A stretch of 62,135 bases of DNA. Origin: JBHOQX01 sp042408595. GTDB taxonomy: Bacteria > Chloroflexota > Chloroflexia > Chloroflexales > Roseiflexaceae. Shown piece by piece: positions 33,783 through 41,203 of this stretch. The stretch spans positions 1-62,135 of the forward strand of contig JBHOQX010000030.1 of the NCBI GenBank assembly GCA_042408595.1, written 5' to 3'. The notes beneath the pieces were generated by a model. It was not told the DNA's origin and searched no databases. It saw only the letters and a program-made list of their open reading frames with translations. The translations under genes were made by a program, and so were the position numbers. Each line of letters begins with the position of its first letter. Within the stretch, counting starts at the first letter, position 1.

Positions 33783-34577
33783 TCACGTCGCCGGCTGCGA
33801 GTCGGCATCCGGCTCGTACTCATCGCGGTTGAGGTAGCGGATGAACACGACCGTCAGGACCGCGAAGAAGATCAGCCCGCCCGGCACCCACATGATCAGC
33901 CCGGCGAGCTGTTGGTCCTGCAGCGGCGCCAGGCCCAGCACCTGCGGTGCGTTGGCGTAGGGAGCATAGATCACCGTCGGCGCGAAGGTGATCAGCGCGC
34001 CGAGGATCGTCGGCGGGAGCGACTGGAAGAACAGGTAGACGCACTGCGGCATCGGCGCCAGCCGCGGCAACTCCTTCATCGGGCTGAAGATCGGCCACCA
34101 GCCGAGCACCGCCGCCACCAGGAAGCTGATATGCTCGGCGATATGCACACCCTGGTCTTGCAGGGTGAGGTCGTAGTAGCGCGGCACATGCCAGAGCGAG
34201 AAGGTCGCGTTGTAGATGATGAACGCCGCGACCGGTGCGGTGAGGAAGCGGCCGACCGGCGTGGCGAAGGGCAGCCGGAGCAGCGGGCGAAAAAGCCACG
34301 GCGGCGTGCCGGCCAGCAGCAACGGCGCCGCCACCAGCGTGATCAGCAGGTGCTGCACCATGTGTATGGTCAGCGAGACTGCCGAAAGCGTATCGATCGG
34401 CGAGACGAGCGCGACGAACAGCACCAGCGAGCCGAGCAGGAAGATCTGTGCCGTCATGGACGAGACCGGAGCCGCGCCGGGGAACCAGCGCCGCAGCGGG
34501 CCGATGCAGGCCAGATACCCCAACGGCTGCAACAGCAGCCCGATCACCAGAGTCGGCTCGAAATTCCAGGTATACAT
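33783..34577 (-). CDS. ctaG: CtaG family cytochrome c oxidase assembly protein
   Basis: 264 residues, seven membrane helices (caa3_CtaG family). Signature blocks are SAVSLTIHMVQHLLITLVAA, ATFSLWHVPRYYD and HIAEHISFLVAAVLGWWPIF; these His are thought to bind copper for delivery to subunit II/CuA or CuB of caa3 oxidase. It is the last gene of the oxidase operon, 40 bp after subunit IV. The start MYTWNFEP matches the family N-terminus; upstream codons are not conserved. Confidence 0.9.
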   Translation of the reverse strand: MYTWNFEPTLVIGLLLQPLGYLACIGPLRRWFPGAAPVSSMTAQIFLLGSLVLFVALVSPIDTLSAVSLTIHMVQHLLITLVAAPLLLAGTPPWLFRPLLRLPFATPVGRFLTAPVAAFIIYNATFSLWHVPRYYDLTLQDQGVHIAEHISFLVAAVLGWWPIFSPMKELPRLAPMPQCVYLFFQSLPPTILGALITFAPTVIYAPYANAPQVLGLAPLQDQQLAGLIMWVPGGLIFFAVLTVVFIRYLNRDEYEPDADSQPAT

Positions 34578-34617
34578 CGACGGCTCTTGCCGATTGCGCG
34601 GGCAGCGGGGCCGGTTT

Positions 34618-34950
34618 TCAGCCCGCGATCCCGACGTGCTCCACGCCATAAATCAGCAGAAAGCTGATCATCATCGCACTGGCCATCAGAAACGGCACGA
34701 AAAACAGGAACTTGAAAACGCCCGCATCGCCGCGCAGGTGCATGAAATTGGCCACCACCAGCGCGCCCTTGCCGAACGAGAGCACCAGCAGAATGACGAT
34801 CTCGACCACCTTGGGTAGCAGGCCGGTCGTCTCGTTGACAATGAAGACCGTTACCTCGAGCGCCGTCAGCACGGCCAGGATCGCGGCGGTGATCCAGTAG
34901 ATGCGCGTCGAGTGATGCTCGTGGTACCCATGCGTTTCAACGTGCGCCAT
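34618..34950 (-). CDS. ctaF: Cytochrome c oxidase subunit IV (prokaryotic, small)
   Basis: 110 residues with three membrane helices, as in the COX4_pro family. The conserved ETTGLLPKVVEIVILLVLSF and KGALVVANFMHLRGD include the family MHLR segment. A His-rich N-terminus (HGYHEHHST) is noteworthy. It stabilises subunit assembly. It lies 12 bp downstream of subunit III; AGGAG before the ATG. Confidence 0.88.
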   Translation of the reverse strand: MAHVETHGYHEHHSTRIYWITAAILAVLTALEVTVFIVNETTGLLPKVVEIVILLVLSFGKGALVVANFMHLRGDAGVFKFLFFVPFLMASAMMISFLLIYGVEHVGIAG

Positions 34951-34962
34951 GCGCTGCTCCTG

Positions 34963-35622
34963 TCAGATCAGATACAACAGCACGAAGATCGCCACCCAGA
35001 CCAGGTCGACGAAATGCCAGTACAGGCCGCCGATCTCAACGTCCATGTAGTTCTCGCCGCCGTAGGGGTGGCGCAGAGAGTTGAGAAAGATCGCGAACAG
35101 CCAGGTCGCGCCGATCGCCACGTGCGTGCCGTGGAAGCCGGTCGTCAGGAAGAACGTCGCGCCGAACAGGCTGCTGCTCAGCGTCAGCCCTTCGCTGTAC
35201 AGGTGGGTGAACTCATAGGCCTGCCCGCCGAGGAAACTCAGCCCCAGCCCGATCGTCGCCAGCAGCCAGATACGGAACCGCCGCTGGTCGCCGCGGCGCA
35301 CCGCCGCCAGGGCGAGCACCATGGTCAGGCTGCTCGCCAGCAGGATCGATGCCAGCACCGTCGTCAGGTTGATATCGAGGAAGTGGTGTGGCAACTGCGG
35401 CTCGTAGCCGGGATTCTTGGCGTGCTTTTCCTCCTCGATCGCGGCGTTCTTCGGTTTGAGGACAAGATAGGTGGTGATCAGCGCGGCGAAGAACATGATC
35501 TCCGAGCCGATAAAGGCCCAGACACCCATCTTGCGGCTGTCCACACCCATCGACGGCACCTCTCCGCTGGCCGTCGGGTGGGCAGCGCCATGCCCATGGC
35601 CGGTCGTCGTCAGTTCACTCAC
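34963..35622 (-). CDS. ctaE: Cytochrome c oxidase subunit III
   Basis: 219 residues with five membrane helices, the short prokaryotic form. Conserved sequences are MGVWAFIGSEIMFFAALITT, EFTHLYSEGLTLSSSLFGAT, FFLTTGFHGTHVAIGATWL and GLYWHFVDLVWVAIFVLLYL. The Glu in SEIMFF is the lipid-contacting acid of the family. Starts with GTG in a GTGA overlap with the subunit I stop, so translation is coupled. Confidence 0.93.
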   Translation of the reverse strand: MSELTTTGHGHGAAHPTASGEVPSMGVDSRKMGVWAFIGSEIMFFAALITTYLVLKPKNAAIEEEKHAKNPGYEPQLPHHFLDINLTTVLASILLASSLTMVLALAAVRRGDQRRFRIWLLATIGLGLSFLGGQAYEFTHLYSEGLTLSSSLFGATFFLTTGFHGTHVAIGATWLFAIFLNSLRHPYGGENYMDVEIGGLYWHFVDLVWVAIFVLLYLI

Positions 35623-37523
35623 GCGTGGCCTCCCACTCCGCTATCGCGATGCGCCTGGCGCGTCCAGCCAAAGATGCCCCAAAAGATCGTCGCCAGGCCG
35701 ACCAGCACCAGCGGCCAGAAGTACAGAATACCAAAGAACGCGAGCGTCGCGCCGACCGCCACCACCAGCGGATAGTAGGTCGGGGACGGCAGGTGGATGT
35801 GTGTCTCCGGGACCTCCCCCATGCGCTCCAGCTCACGCTGGGCCGCCTCGCCGCGGGTCAGTGCCTTTGTGCCGCGGGCGTGGGCCATCTCCAGCTCCGG
35901 ATACTTGACATCCCACAGCGGCCGGCGGCTGGCGACGGTCGGAATCTTGGCGAAGTTGTAGGCCGGCGGCGGCGACGGTGCGGCCCACTCGAGCGTCGCG
36001 CCGTCCCACGGGTCGTCGCCGGACGGCGGGCCGCCGCGGATGCTCATCAGCATGTTGTAGATGAAGACCAGGAACGAGAACGCCAGGATGAACGCCCCGA
36101 TCGTCTCGACCATGTTCCAGAAATCCCAGCCCAGCCCGGCCTGGTAGGTGTAGTAGCGCCGCGGCATGCCGTACGTCCCGAGCAGGTGCATCGGGAAGAA
36201 GGTCAGGTTGAAGCTGATCAGCGTCAGCCAGAAGTGCAGCTTGCCGAGCCGCTCGTTGTACATACGGCCGGTCATCTTGGGGAACCAGTAGTAGATGCCG
36301 GCGAAGATCCCCAGCATCGAGCCGCCGAACAGCACGTAGTGGAAGTGCGCTACGACGTAGTAGCTCTCGGTCTGCTGCAGGTCCACCGGCGGCGCGGCGA
36401 GCGTGATCCCGGTGATCCCGCCGATGATGAACATCGCCACAAAGCCGACCGCGAAGAGCAGCGGTGTTCGGTAGCGGATCGTCCCGCCCCACAGGGTCCC
36501 GATCCAGTTGAAGATCTTGACCGCGGTCGGCACGGCGATCAGGTAGCTGGCCGCTGAGAAGAAGCCGTTGATCAGCGGCCCCAGGCCGACAGCGAACATA
36601 TGGTGCGCCCAGACCAGGAAGCCGAGGAAGCCGATCGCCACGCCGGAGTAGGCGACGAAGGCATAGCCGAAGATCGGCTTGCGCGAGAACGTCGGCAGCA
36701 CCTCGGAGATCACGCCGAAGGTCGGCAGGATCATGATGTAGACCTCCGGATGGCCGAAGAACCAGAACAGATGCTGCCACAGGATCGGGTCGCCGCCGCC
36801 GGTCGGGTTGAAGAAGTGTGTGCCGAAGTTGCGGTCGAAGTACGCCATCACCTGGGCCGCCGTGAGGCTCGGGAAGGCGAAGATCAAGATGAAGGCCGTC
36901 ACCAGCTGCATCCAGACGAACAGCGGCATCCGGTTGAGCCGCATGCCGGGGCAGCGCATGTTCAGGATCGTGACGATGAAATTGAGCGAGCCGGCGATCG
37001 ACGCCACGCCGGTGAGCGTCAGGCCGAGCACCCAGTAGTCCATGCCGGTCGTCGGCGAGTATGGCTTGAGGCTGAGCGGCGCCTGAGCGAACCACCCCAT
37101 CGCCGGCGCGCCGCCGGTGATGAAGCTGGCATACAGCATCAGGCCGCCGAGAATGAATAGCCAGACGCTCAACGCGTTCAGCCGGGGGAAGGCCATGTCG
37201 CGTGCGCCGATCATCAGCGGCACGATATAATTGCCGAGTCCGACGTTCATCGGCATGATGCCGAGGAAGATCATCGTCGTCCCGTGCATCGTCAGCAACT
37301 GGTTGTAGACATCGGGCGTGAGGAAGGTGTTGTTCGGCACAGCCAGTTGCGTGCGCATCAGCAGCGCCTCGATCCCGCCGACGATAAAGAAGGCGAAGGC
37401 CGAGATGATGTAGATAATGCCGATCTTCTTGTGATCAACCGTGCTGAGCCAGCCGGAAAGGCCGGTGTAGCGGGTCTCCGGCGCGAGTGTTCCAAGCTCA
37501 ACAGGGCGTTCAACAACTGCCAT
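35619..37523 (-). CDS. ctaD: Cytochrome c oxidase subunit I (caa3 type, A-family)
   Basis: 634 residues, twelve or more helices. It holds the haem a and a3-CuB centres: MHGTTMIFLGIMP gives a haem a His, FWFFGHPEVYIMILP the CuB His, the cross-linked Tyr and the Glu of the D-channel, then AHHMFAVGL (two CuB His) and VAHFHYVLFGG (haem ligands). The GHPEVY Glu identifies an A1-type proton channel. Oxygen is reduced to water with proton pumping. GGAGG lies before ATG 37523. The C-terminal extension of about 100 residues is hydrophilic then two-helical, as in other caa3 subunits I. Confidence 0.96.
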   Translation of the reverse strand: MAVVERPVELGTLAPETRYTGLSGWLSTVDHKKIGIIYIISAFAFFIVGGIEALLMRTQLAVPNNTFLTPDVYNQLLTMHGTTMIFLGIMPMNVGLGNYIVPLMIGARDMAFPRLNALSVWLFILGGLMLYASFITGGAPAMGWFAQAPLSLKPYSPTTGMDYWVLGLTLTGVASIAGSLNFIVTILNMRCPGMRLNRMPLFVWMQLVTAFILIFAFPSLTAAQVMAYFDRNFGTHFFNPTGGGDPILWQHLFWFFGHPEVYIMILPTFGVISEVLPTFSRKPIFGYAFVAYSGVAIGFLGFLVWAHHMFAVGLGPLINGFFSAASYLIAVPTAVKIFNWIGTLWGGTIRYRTPLLFAVGFVAMFIIGGITGITLAAPPVDLQQTESYYVVAHFHYVLFGGSMLGIFAGIYYWFPKMTGRMYNERLGKLHFWLTLISFNLTFFPMHLLGTYGMPRRYYTYQAGLGWDFWNMVETIGAFILAFSFLVFIYNMLMSIRGGPPSGDDPWDGATLEWAAPSPPPAYNFAKIPTVASRRPLWDVKYPELEMAHARGTKALTRGEAAQRELERMGEVPETHIHLPSPTYYPLVVAVGATLAFFGILYFWPLVLVGLATIFWGIFGWTRQAHRDSGVGGHA

Positions 37524-37535
37524 GGGTGCCTCCAA

Positions 37536-38606
37536 CTAGTTCTCGCCCACCATCGGCGGCGCCTGCACGGAGACTTTCATACTCTCGAGATATGCGACCA
37601 GATCGGCGATCTCCTGGTCGCTCAGGTAGCCCGGCTTGACCTGCCCAGACATCAAATTGCCCGGCTTAATCTGGCCTGGATTGTGCAGCCACTTCGCCAG
37701 GTTCTCCGGCGTGTTCGGCAGTTGCCCGGCGGCGATCGTCGTCCGGCTGCCAAAGTAGGTCAGGTTCGGGGCGTTGTTGCCGCTCTTCGCCGCATCCTCG
37801 CGCCCATTGATGACGTGACAGCTCCAGCAAACCTTCTTGTTGAAGACCTGCGAGCCGCGGGTCGCATCCCCGACCGGCGCGGCCGGCGGCTGCTTGTGCT
37901 CCGCCAGCCAGCGCTCGAACTCCTCCGGCGGGACGACCACCACCCGGAAGCCCATGTGCGCGTGCGATTCGCCGCACAAAACCGAGCATTCAGCGTAGTA
38001 GGTGCCGACCTGCCCCGGCTTGAACGTCAGGTAATTGGTCACGCCGGGGATCATGTCCGTCTTGCCGGCCAAACGCGGCACCCAAAAGCTGTGGTTGACG
38101 TCCTTTGCCTGCAGCGCGACCCTGACCGGTCGGCCGACGGGGAGATACAGATCATTGGCGGTGACGACCCCGGCCTCGGGATACTGGAACTCGTACCACC
38201 ACTGGTGGCCGACCGCCGTGACATTCATGGCATCCGGCGGCTGGTAGGCGTTCTGCGCCTGGACACGGAAGGTCAGCACGGTGATCACCAGAACGATCAG
38301 CGCCGGCGCGACGGTCCAGAGGATCTCGATCCGGGTGTTGCCGTGGATCTGAGCGGGGATGCCGCTGTGTGCGCGCTGCCGGTAGCGCCAGACGGTGTAG
38401 AGGAGCACCCCCTCGACGACGGTAAAGACGCCGAGGCCCGTCCAGAGCATGGGGAGCAGGAGGTCGTAGATGCGCGCCGCGTGATCGCCTTCGGTGAAGA
38501 GCGTCGTCGCTGGCAGGTCGGGCCCGCACGACACCAGGGCGAGGGCGCCGGCGCAGAGTACGCCGAGCAGGAGTATCGTCCGGGGCAAACGGGGAGCGCG
38601 GGACAT
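37536..38606 (-). CDS. ctaC: Cytochrome c oxidase subunit II fused to cytochrome c (caa3)
   Basis: 356 residues. The lipoprotein-type signal (ALVSCG) suggests an N-terminal lipid anchor; two membrane helices follow. The cupredoxin domain has the CuA site CSVLCGESHAHM and the aromatic GHQWWYEFQY. A C-terminal c-type cytochrome begins near 250 with CWSCH and has a probable Met ligand in NLMSGQVKPGYL. It accepts electrons from a small carrier and passes them to subunit I. First gene of the operon ctaC-D-E-F-G, whose spacing never exceeds 40 bp. Confidence 0.95.
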   Translation of the reverse strand: MSRAPRLPRTILLLGVLCAGALALVSCGPDLPATTLFTEGDHAARIYDLLLPMLWTGLGVFTVVEGVLLYTVWRYRQRAHSGIPAQIHGNTRIEILWTVAPALIVLVITVLTFRVQAQNAYQPPDAMNVTAVGHQWWYEFQYPEAGVVTANDLYLPVGRPVRVALQAKDVNHSFWVPRLAGKTDMIPGVTNYLTFKPGQVGTYYAECSVLCGESHAHMGFRVVVVPPEEFERWLAEHKQPPAAPVGDATRGSQVFNKKVCWSCHVINGREDAAKSGNNAPNLTYFGSRTTIAAGQLPNTPENLAKWLHNPGQIKPGNLMSGQVKPGYLSDQEIADLVAYLESMKVSVQAPPMVGEN

Positions 38607-38712
38607 GCATCCTCCTCTAGGGCCGGGGCCGCTGGCTCGCGACGCCGATCCGGCCAGGCGCCTGGGGGCCGACGGGCTCTGCCTGCACGCAGATTCGCGG
38701 CTGCCAAGGTAT

Positions 38713-38730
38713 CTGTGAAAAGTTACACAG
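38713..38730. promoter_or_regulatory. CRP/FNR-like palindrome at the oxidase start point
   Basis: CTGTGAAAAGTTACACAG: read on the minus strand TGTGT-N6-TCACA, one mismatch from the CRP consensus half sites. It lies 2 bp after the -10 box, at about the transcription start, so a bound factor would repress. Assignment is by motif only. Confidence 0.4.
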
Positions 38731-38732
38731 GT

Positions 38733-38760
38733 ATTATACGCAAATTACGCCCCGCGTCAA
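38733..38760 (-). promoter_or_regulatory. Promoter of cytochrome oxidase operon
   Basis: TTGACG (38760-38755), 16 bp and TATAAT (38738-38733) on the minus strand; leader about 120 nt to ctaC. Confidence 0.7.
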
Positions 38761-38887
38761 AATTCCCATGGGTACTGGCACAGCCCCGGTGCAAAGCCGA
38801 GACGGCGTTTGAGGCGTGCGGGCGGCTATGGCTGCATTGTACGGCCTTCGCACCTGTTGGTCAAGCGCAGCATCCGGCGCTAAATCA

Positions 38888-38896
38888 TGCTACAAT
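38888..38896 (+). promoter_or_regulatory. Extended -10 promoter of two-component genes
   Basis: TGCTACAAT, identical to the box at 9319, 55 bp before ATG 38952. Confidence 0.55.
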
Positions 38897-38951
38897 AGCC
38901 GCGCTCCCGCCGTTGCTCGCCGTTCGATCGTGATCGTGAGAGGAGCGCTCG

Positions 38952-39668
38952 ATGCAGAGTGCGACGATCCTGGTCGTTGAAGACGAACAACCGATCCTCG
39001 ACCTGATCACCAGCTACTTGCGCGCCGAGGGGAGCACGGTCCACACCGCCCGCGATGGCCCTACGGCAGTGGCGGTCGCCCGCGCTGTCCGCCCCGACCT
39101 GGTCGTGCTCGATGTGATGCTCCCCGGGATGGATGGCCTGGAGGTTTGCCGGCGCATCCAGCAGGAGTTCGATGTCTATGTGCTGATGCTCACCGCCCGC
39201 CACGAAGAGGTTGATAAGCTCGTCGGCCTCTCCGTCGGCGCGGACGATTACATGACCAAGCCGTTCAGCCCGCGCGAGCTGGTGATGCGTTGCAAGGCGA
39301 TCCTGCGCCGCAGCCGCAGCGGGGGGACGCGCGGCAACGGCGCCCGTCCCCCGGAGCGCCCGGTGCTGCGCTTCGACGATGTGACGATCGACCCGGAGAC
39401 GCGTGAAGTGCAGCGCGCCAGCACCCGGATCGATCTCACCGCCCGCGAGTTCGACCTGCTCTACGCCCTGGCCGAGCACCCCGGCCGCGTCTTCAGCCGC
39501 GATCAGCTCCTGGAGCTGGTCTGGGGGCGCGATTTTGCCGGGATCGACCGGGTGGTGGATGTGCATATCGGCCTGCTGCGCCGCAAGCTGGAAGACGATC
39601 CGGCCAACCCGACGCTCATCCAGACGGTGCGCGGCGTCGGATACAAGTTCGTCGGCCACCGAAAGTAG
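38952..39668 (+). CDS. OmpR/PhoB-family response regulator
   Basis: 238 residues. Receiver domain 1-120 with acidic pocket EDE at 10-12, phospho-acceptor Asp 54 (VVLDVMLPGMDG) and the conserved Lys in DDYMTKPFSPREL. A linker with Gly/Arg leads to the winged-helix DNA-binding domain (about 140-235, ending VRGVGYKFVG). It is phosphorylated by the histidine kinase encoded 211 bp downstream and then binds promoters. AGAGGAG before the ATG. The target genes are unknown; the symporter downstream is a candidate. Confidence 0.94.
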   Translation: MQSATILVVEDEQPILDLITSYLRAEGSTVHTARDGPTAVAVARAVRPDLVVLDVMLPGMDGLEVCRRIQQEFDVYVLMLTARHEEVDKLVGLSVGADDYMTKPFSPRELVMRCKAILRRSRSGGTRGNGARPPERPVLRFDDVTIDPETREVQRASTRIDLTAREFDLLYALAEHPGRVFSRDQLLELVWGRDFAGIDRVVDVHIGLLRRKLEDDPANPTLIQTVRGVGYKFVGHRK

Positions 39669-39726
39669 TGATGGGCGCTGCATGGGTGCCTGGGAGGCCG
39701 TCTGAAACGCTCCCGGTGGGGGGTAG

Positions 39727-39741
39727 GGGGCCGTCGGCCCC
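39727..39741. repeat. Hairpin in a short dispersed repeat
   Basis: GGGGCC, loop GTC, GGCCCC. The surrounding 40 bp (from TCTGAA at 39702) resembles 26712-26756, which has the same order TCTGAA, CGCT, GGTGGGG, hairpin. Confidence 0.4.
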
Positions 39742-39879
39742 GCCAAGAGATCGCACGTCGCCGCGCGGTCGGCGGCGGAAAAAGGATCCTGAGGGCGGTG
39801 CCCACCAAACCTCCCCGTGTCGGGCAGCGTCCGAGGGCGGCGGCGCACTCCACGCAACAGACCTCGATCACCGTCACCT

Positions 39880-41019
39880 ATGGCCTGGCTGCGGCAACTG
39901 CGCTGGAAGCTGTTCATCTCGCACCTGCTGATCATTGTCATCGGCGTGGTGGTGCTGCTCGGCACGGCGAGTTTCCTGGCCGGCACGGTGCTGTCGGACG
40001 CGCCGCCGCTGACGGTGGAAGGCGAAGCCGCCGGGGCGATCGTGCGCGTGCCACCGGAGTCGCAGCGACAGCGCTTCCAGAACGTCGTCGAGCAGGCGCT
40101 CGCAGTTGCGGCCTTCGCCGGCCTGGCGGCGGCGGTGGTCGTCAGCCTGTTCGTCTCGCGGCGGATCGTCGAACCGCTGCAGGAGCTCTCCGTCATCAGC
40201 CAGCGCCTCGCACAGGGCTACTATAACGAACGGACCAGCATTCGCTCCGACGACGAGTTGGCGGTGCTCAGCCAGAGCATCAACCGCCTCGCGGAGACAC
40301 TGGAGCAGACCGAACAACGCCGCTTGCGCCTGTTGGCCGATGTCGCTCACGAACTGCGCACGCCGCTGACGACGATCGAGGGGTATATGGAAGGGCTGAT
40401 CGACGGTGTGATCGCACCCGAGCCGCAGACCTTCGCGATGATCCAGCACGAGGCGGTACGACTCAAGCGCCTGATCGAAGAACTGACCATCCTCTCGCAC
40501 GCCGAAGCCGGGCAACTCCCGATCACGCCGCGCACGGTCGAGCTCCCGCCACTGATCGAGCATGTCGTCGCGCAGTTTCAGCTCCAGTTCGCCGCGCAAG
40601 AGGTGGCGCTCGATGTGCGGCTCGCGCCCGACCTCGCGCCCGTTCTGGCCGACCCGGACCGCCTCCAGCAGATTTTGATCAATTTACTGTCGAACGCGCT
40701 GCGCTACACGCCCGCCGGCGGCCAGGTGACGCTCCGCGTCGAGCCGCACGATTATTTCGTGCAGATCAGTGTTCAGGATACCGGGATCGGCATCCCGCCG
40801 GAGCATCTGAACCATATCTTCGAGCGTTTCTACCGTGTGGATAAATCGCGGGCGCGCGAGAGCGGCGGCACCGGCATCGGCCTGACGATTGCGCGCCATC
40901 TGATCTACGCCCAGGGCGGCGAGATCTGGGCTGAAAGCGACGGCCCCGGCCGCGGCGCGACGTTCCACGTCACCCTGCCGGTCGATGAGTCCGTCGGTGT
41001 GCTACGGGCCGAGGGATGA
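39880..41019 (+). CDS. Sensor histidine kinase (HAMP-HisKA-HATPase)
   Basis: 379 residues. Two membrane helices (about 12-35 and 73-95) enclose a short periplasmic loop of about 40 residues, so sensing may be membrane-internal. A HAMP domain (about 92-145) is followed by HisKA with DVAHELRTPLTTIEGY, phosphorylated His 157, and the ATPase domain with N box QQILINLLSNALRYTP, G1 DTGIGIPP and G2 GGTGIGLTI. Partner of the response regulator upstream. ATG 39880 begins just before the first helix. Confidence 0.93.
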   Translation: MAWLRQLRWKLFISHLLIIVIGVVVLLGTASFLAGTVLSDAPPLTVEGEAAGAIVRVPPESQRQRFQNVVEQALAVAAFAGLAAAVVVSLFVSRRIVEPLQELSVISQRLAQGYYNERTSIRSDDELAVLSQSINRLAETLEQTEQRRLRLLADVAHELRTPLTTIEGYMEGLIDGVIAPEPQTFAMIQHEAVRLKRLIEELTILSHAEAGQLPITPRTVELPPLIEHVVAQFQLQFAAQEVALDVRLAPDLAPVLADPDRLQQILINLLSNALRYTPAGGQVTLRVEPHDYFVQISVQDTGIGIPPEHLNHIFERFYRVDKSRARESGGTGIGLTIARHLIYAQGGEIWAESDGPGRGATFHVTLPVDESVGVLRAEG

Positions 41020-41030
41020 GCGGAGTCGGG

Positions 41031-41146
41031 GTTCTGAGTGGTGAGTGTTGAGGGCGGTCGCCTGGCGCATCTCCCCTTCTCTGGATCTTCGTGTCTGGTT
41101 CGCTGGCCGCTGGCCGTGTTGTGATTGCAGATTGTCTGCCCGTCTG
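41031..41146 (+). repeat. 115-bp dispersed repeat, copy A
   Basis: Begins GTTCTGAGTGG, then TGAGTGTTGAGGGCGGTCGC, GCTGGCCGCTGGCC, GTTGTGATTGCAGAT and ends TGTCTGCCCGTCTG. By eye about 85% of positions match the minus strand of 48866-48753. It lies between the kinase stop and the symporter start, ending 43-58 bp before the start codon. Beyond it the word GTCTGCCC recurs to 41190. Confidence 0.85.
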
Positions 41147-41203
41147 CATTGTCTGCCCGGCTGACCATCTGACTGTCTGCCCATCTGCATGCTGGCTGCT
41201 GCC

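Larger units (their letters stand above)
38607..38951. other. Divergent regulatory region between ctaC and response regulator
   Basis: 345 bp holding the oxidase promoter and CRP-like palindrome (38713-38760) and the response-regulator promoter (38888-38896). The part 38607-38700 is the oxidase leader, GC-rich, with no recognised structure. Confidence 0.7.

Noticed and set aside
28000..33837. Long open frames on the plus strand opposite the polysaccharide genes (28000-30779, 32194-33837)
   Set aside because: They are Arg/Pro/Ala-rich antisense shadows of high-GC genes, without family motifs, and the minus-strand genes have clear domains.
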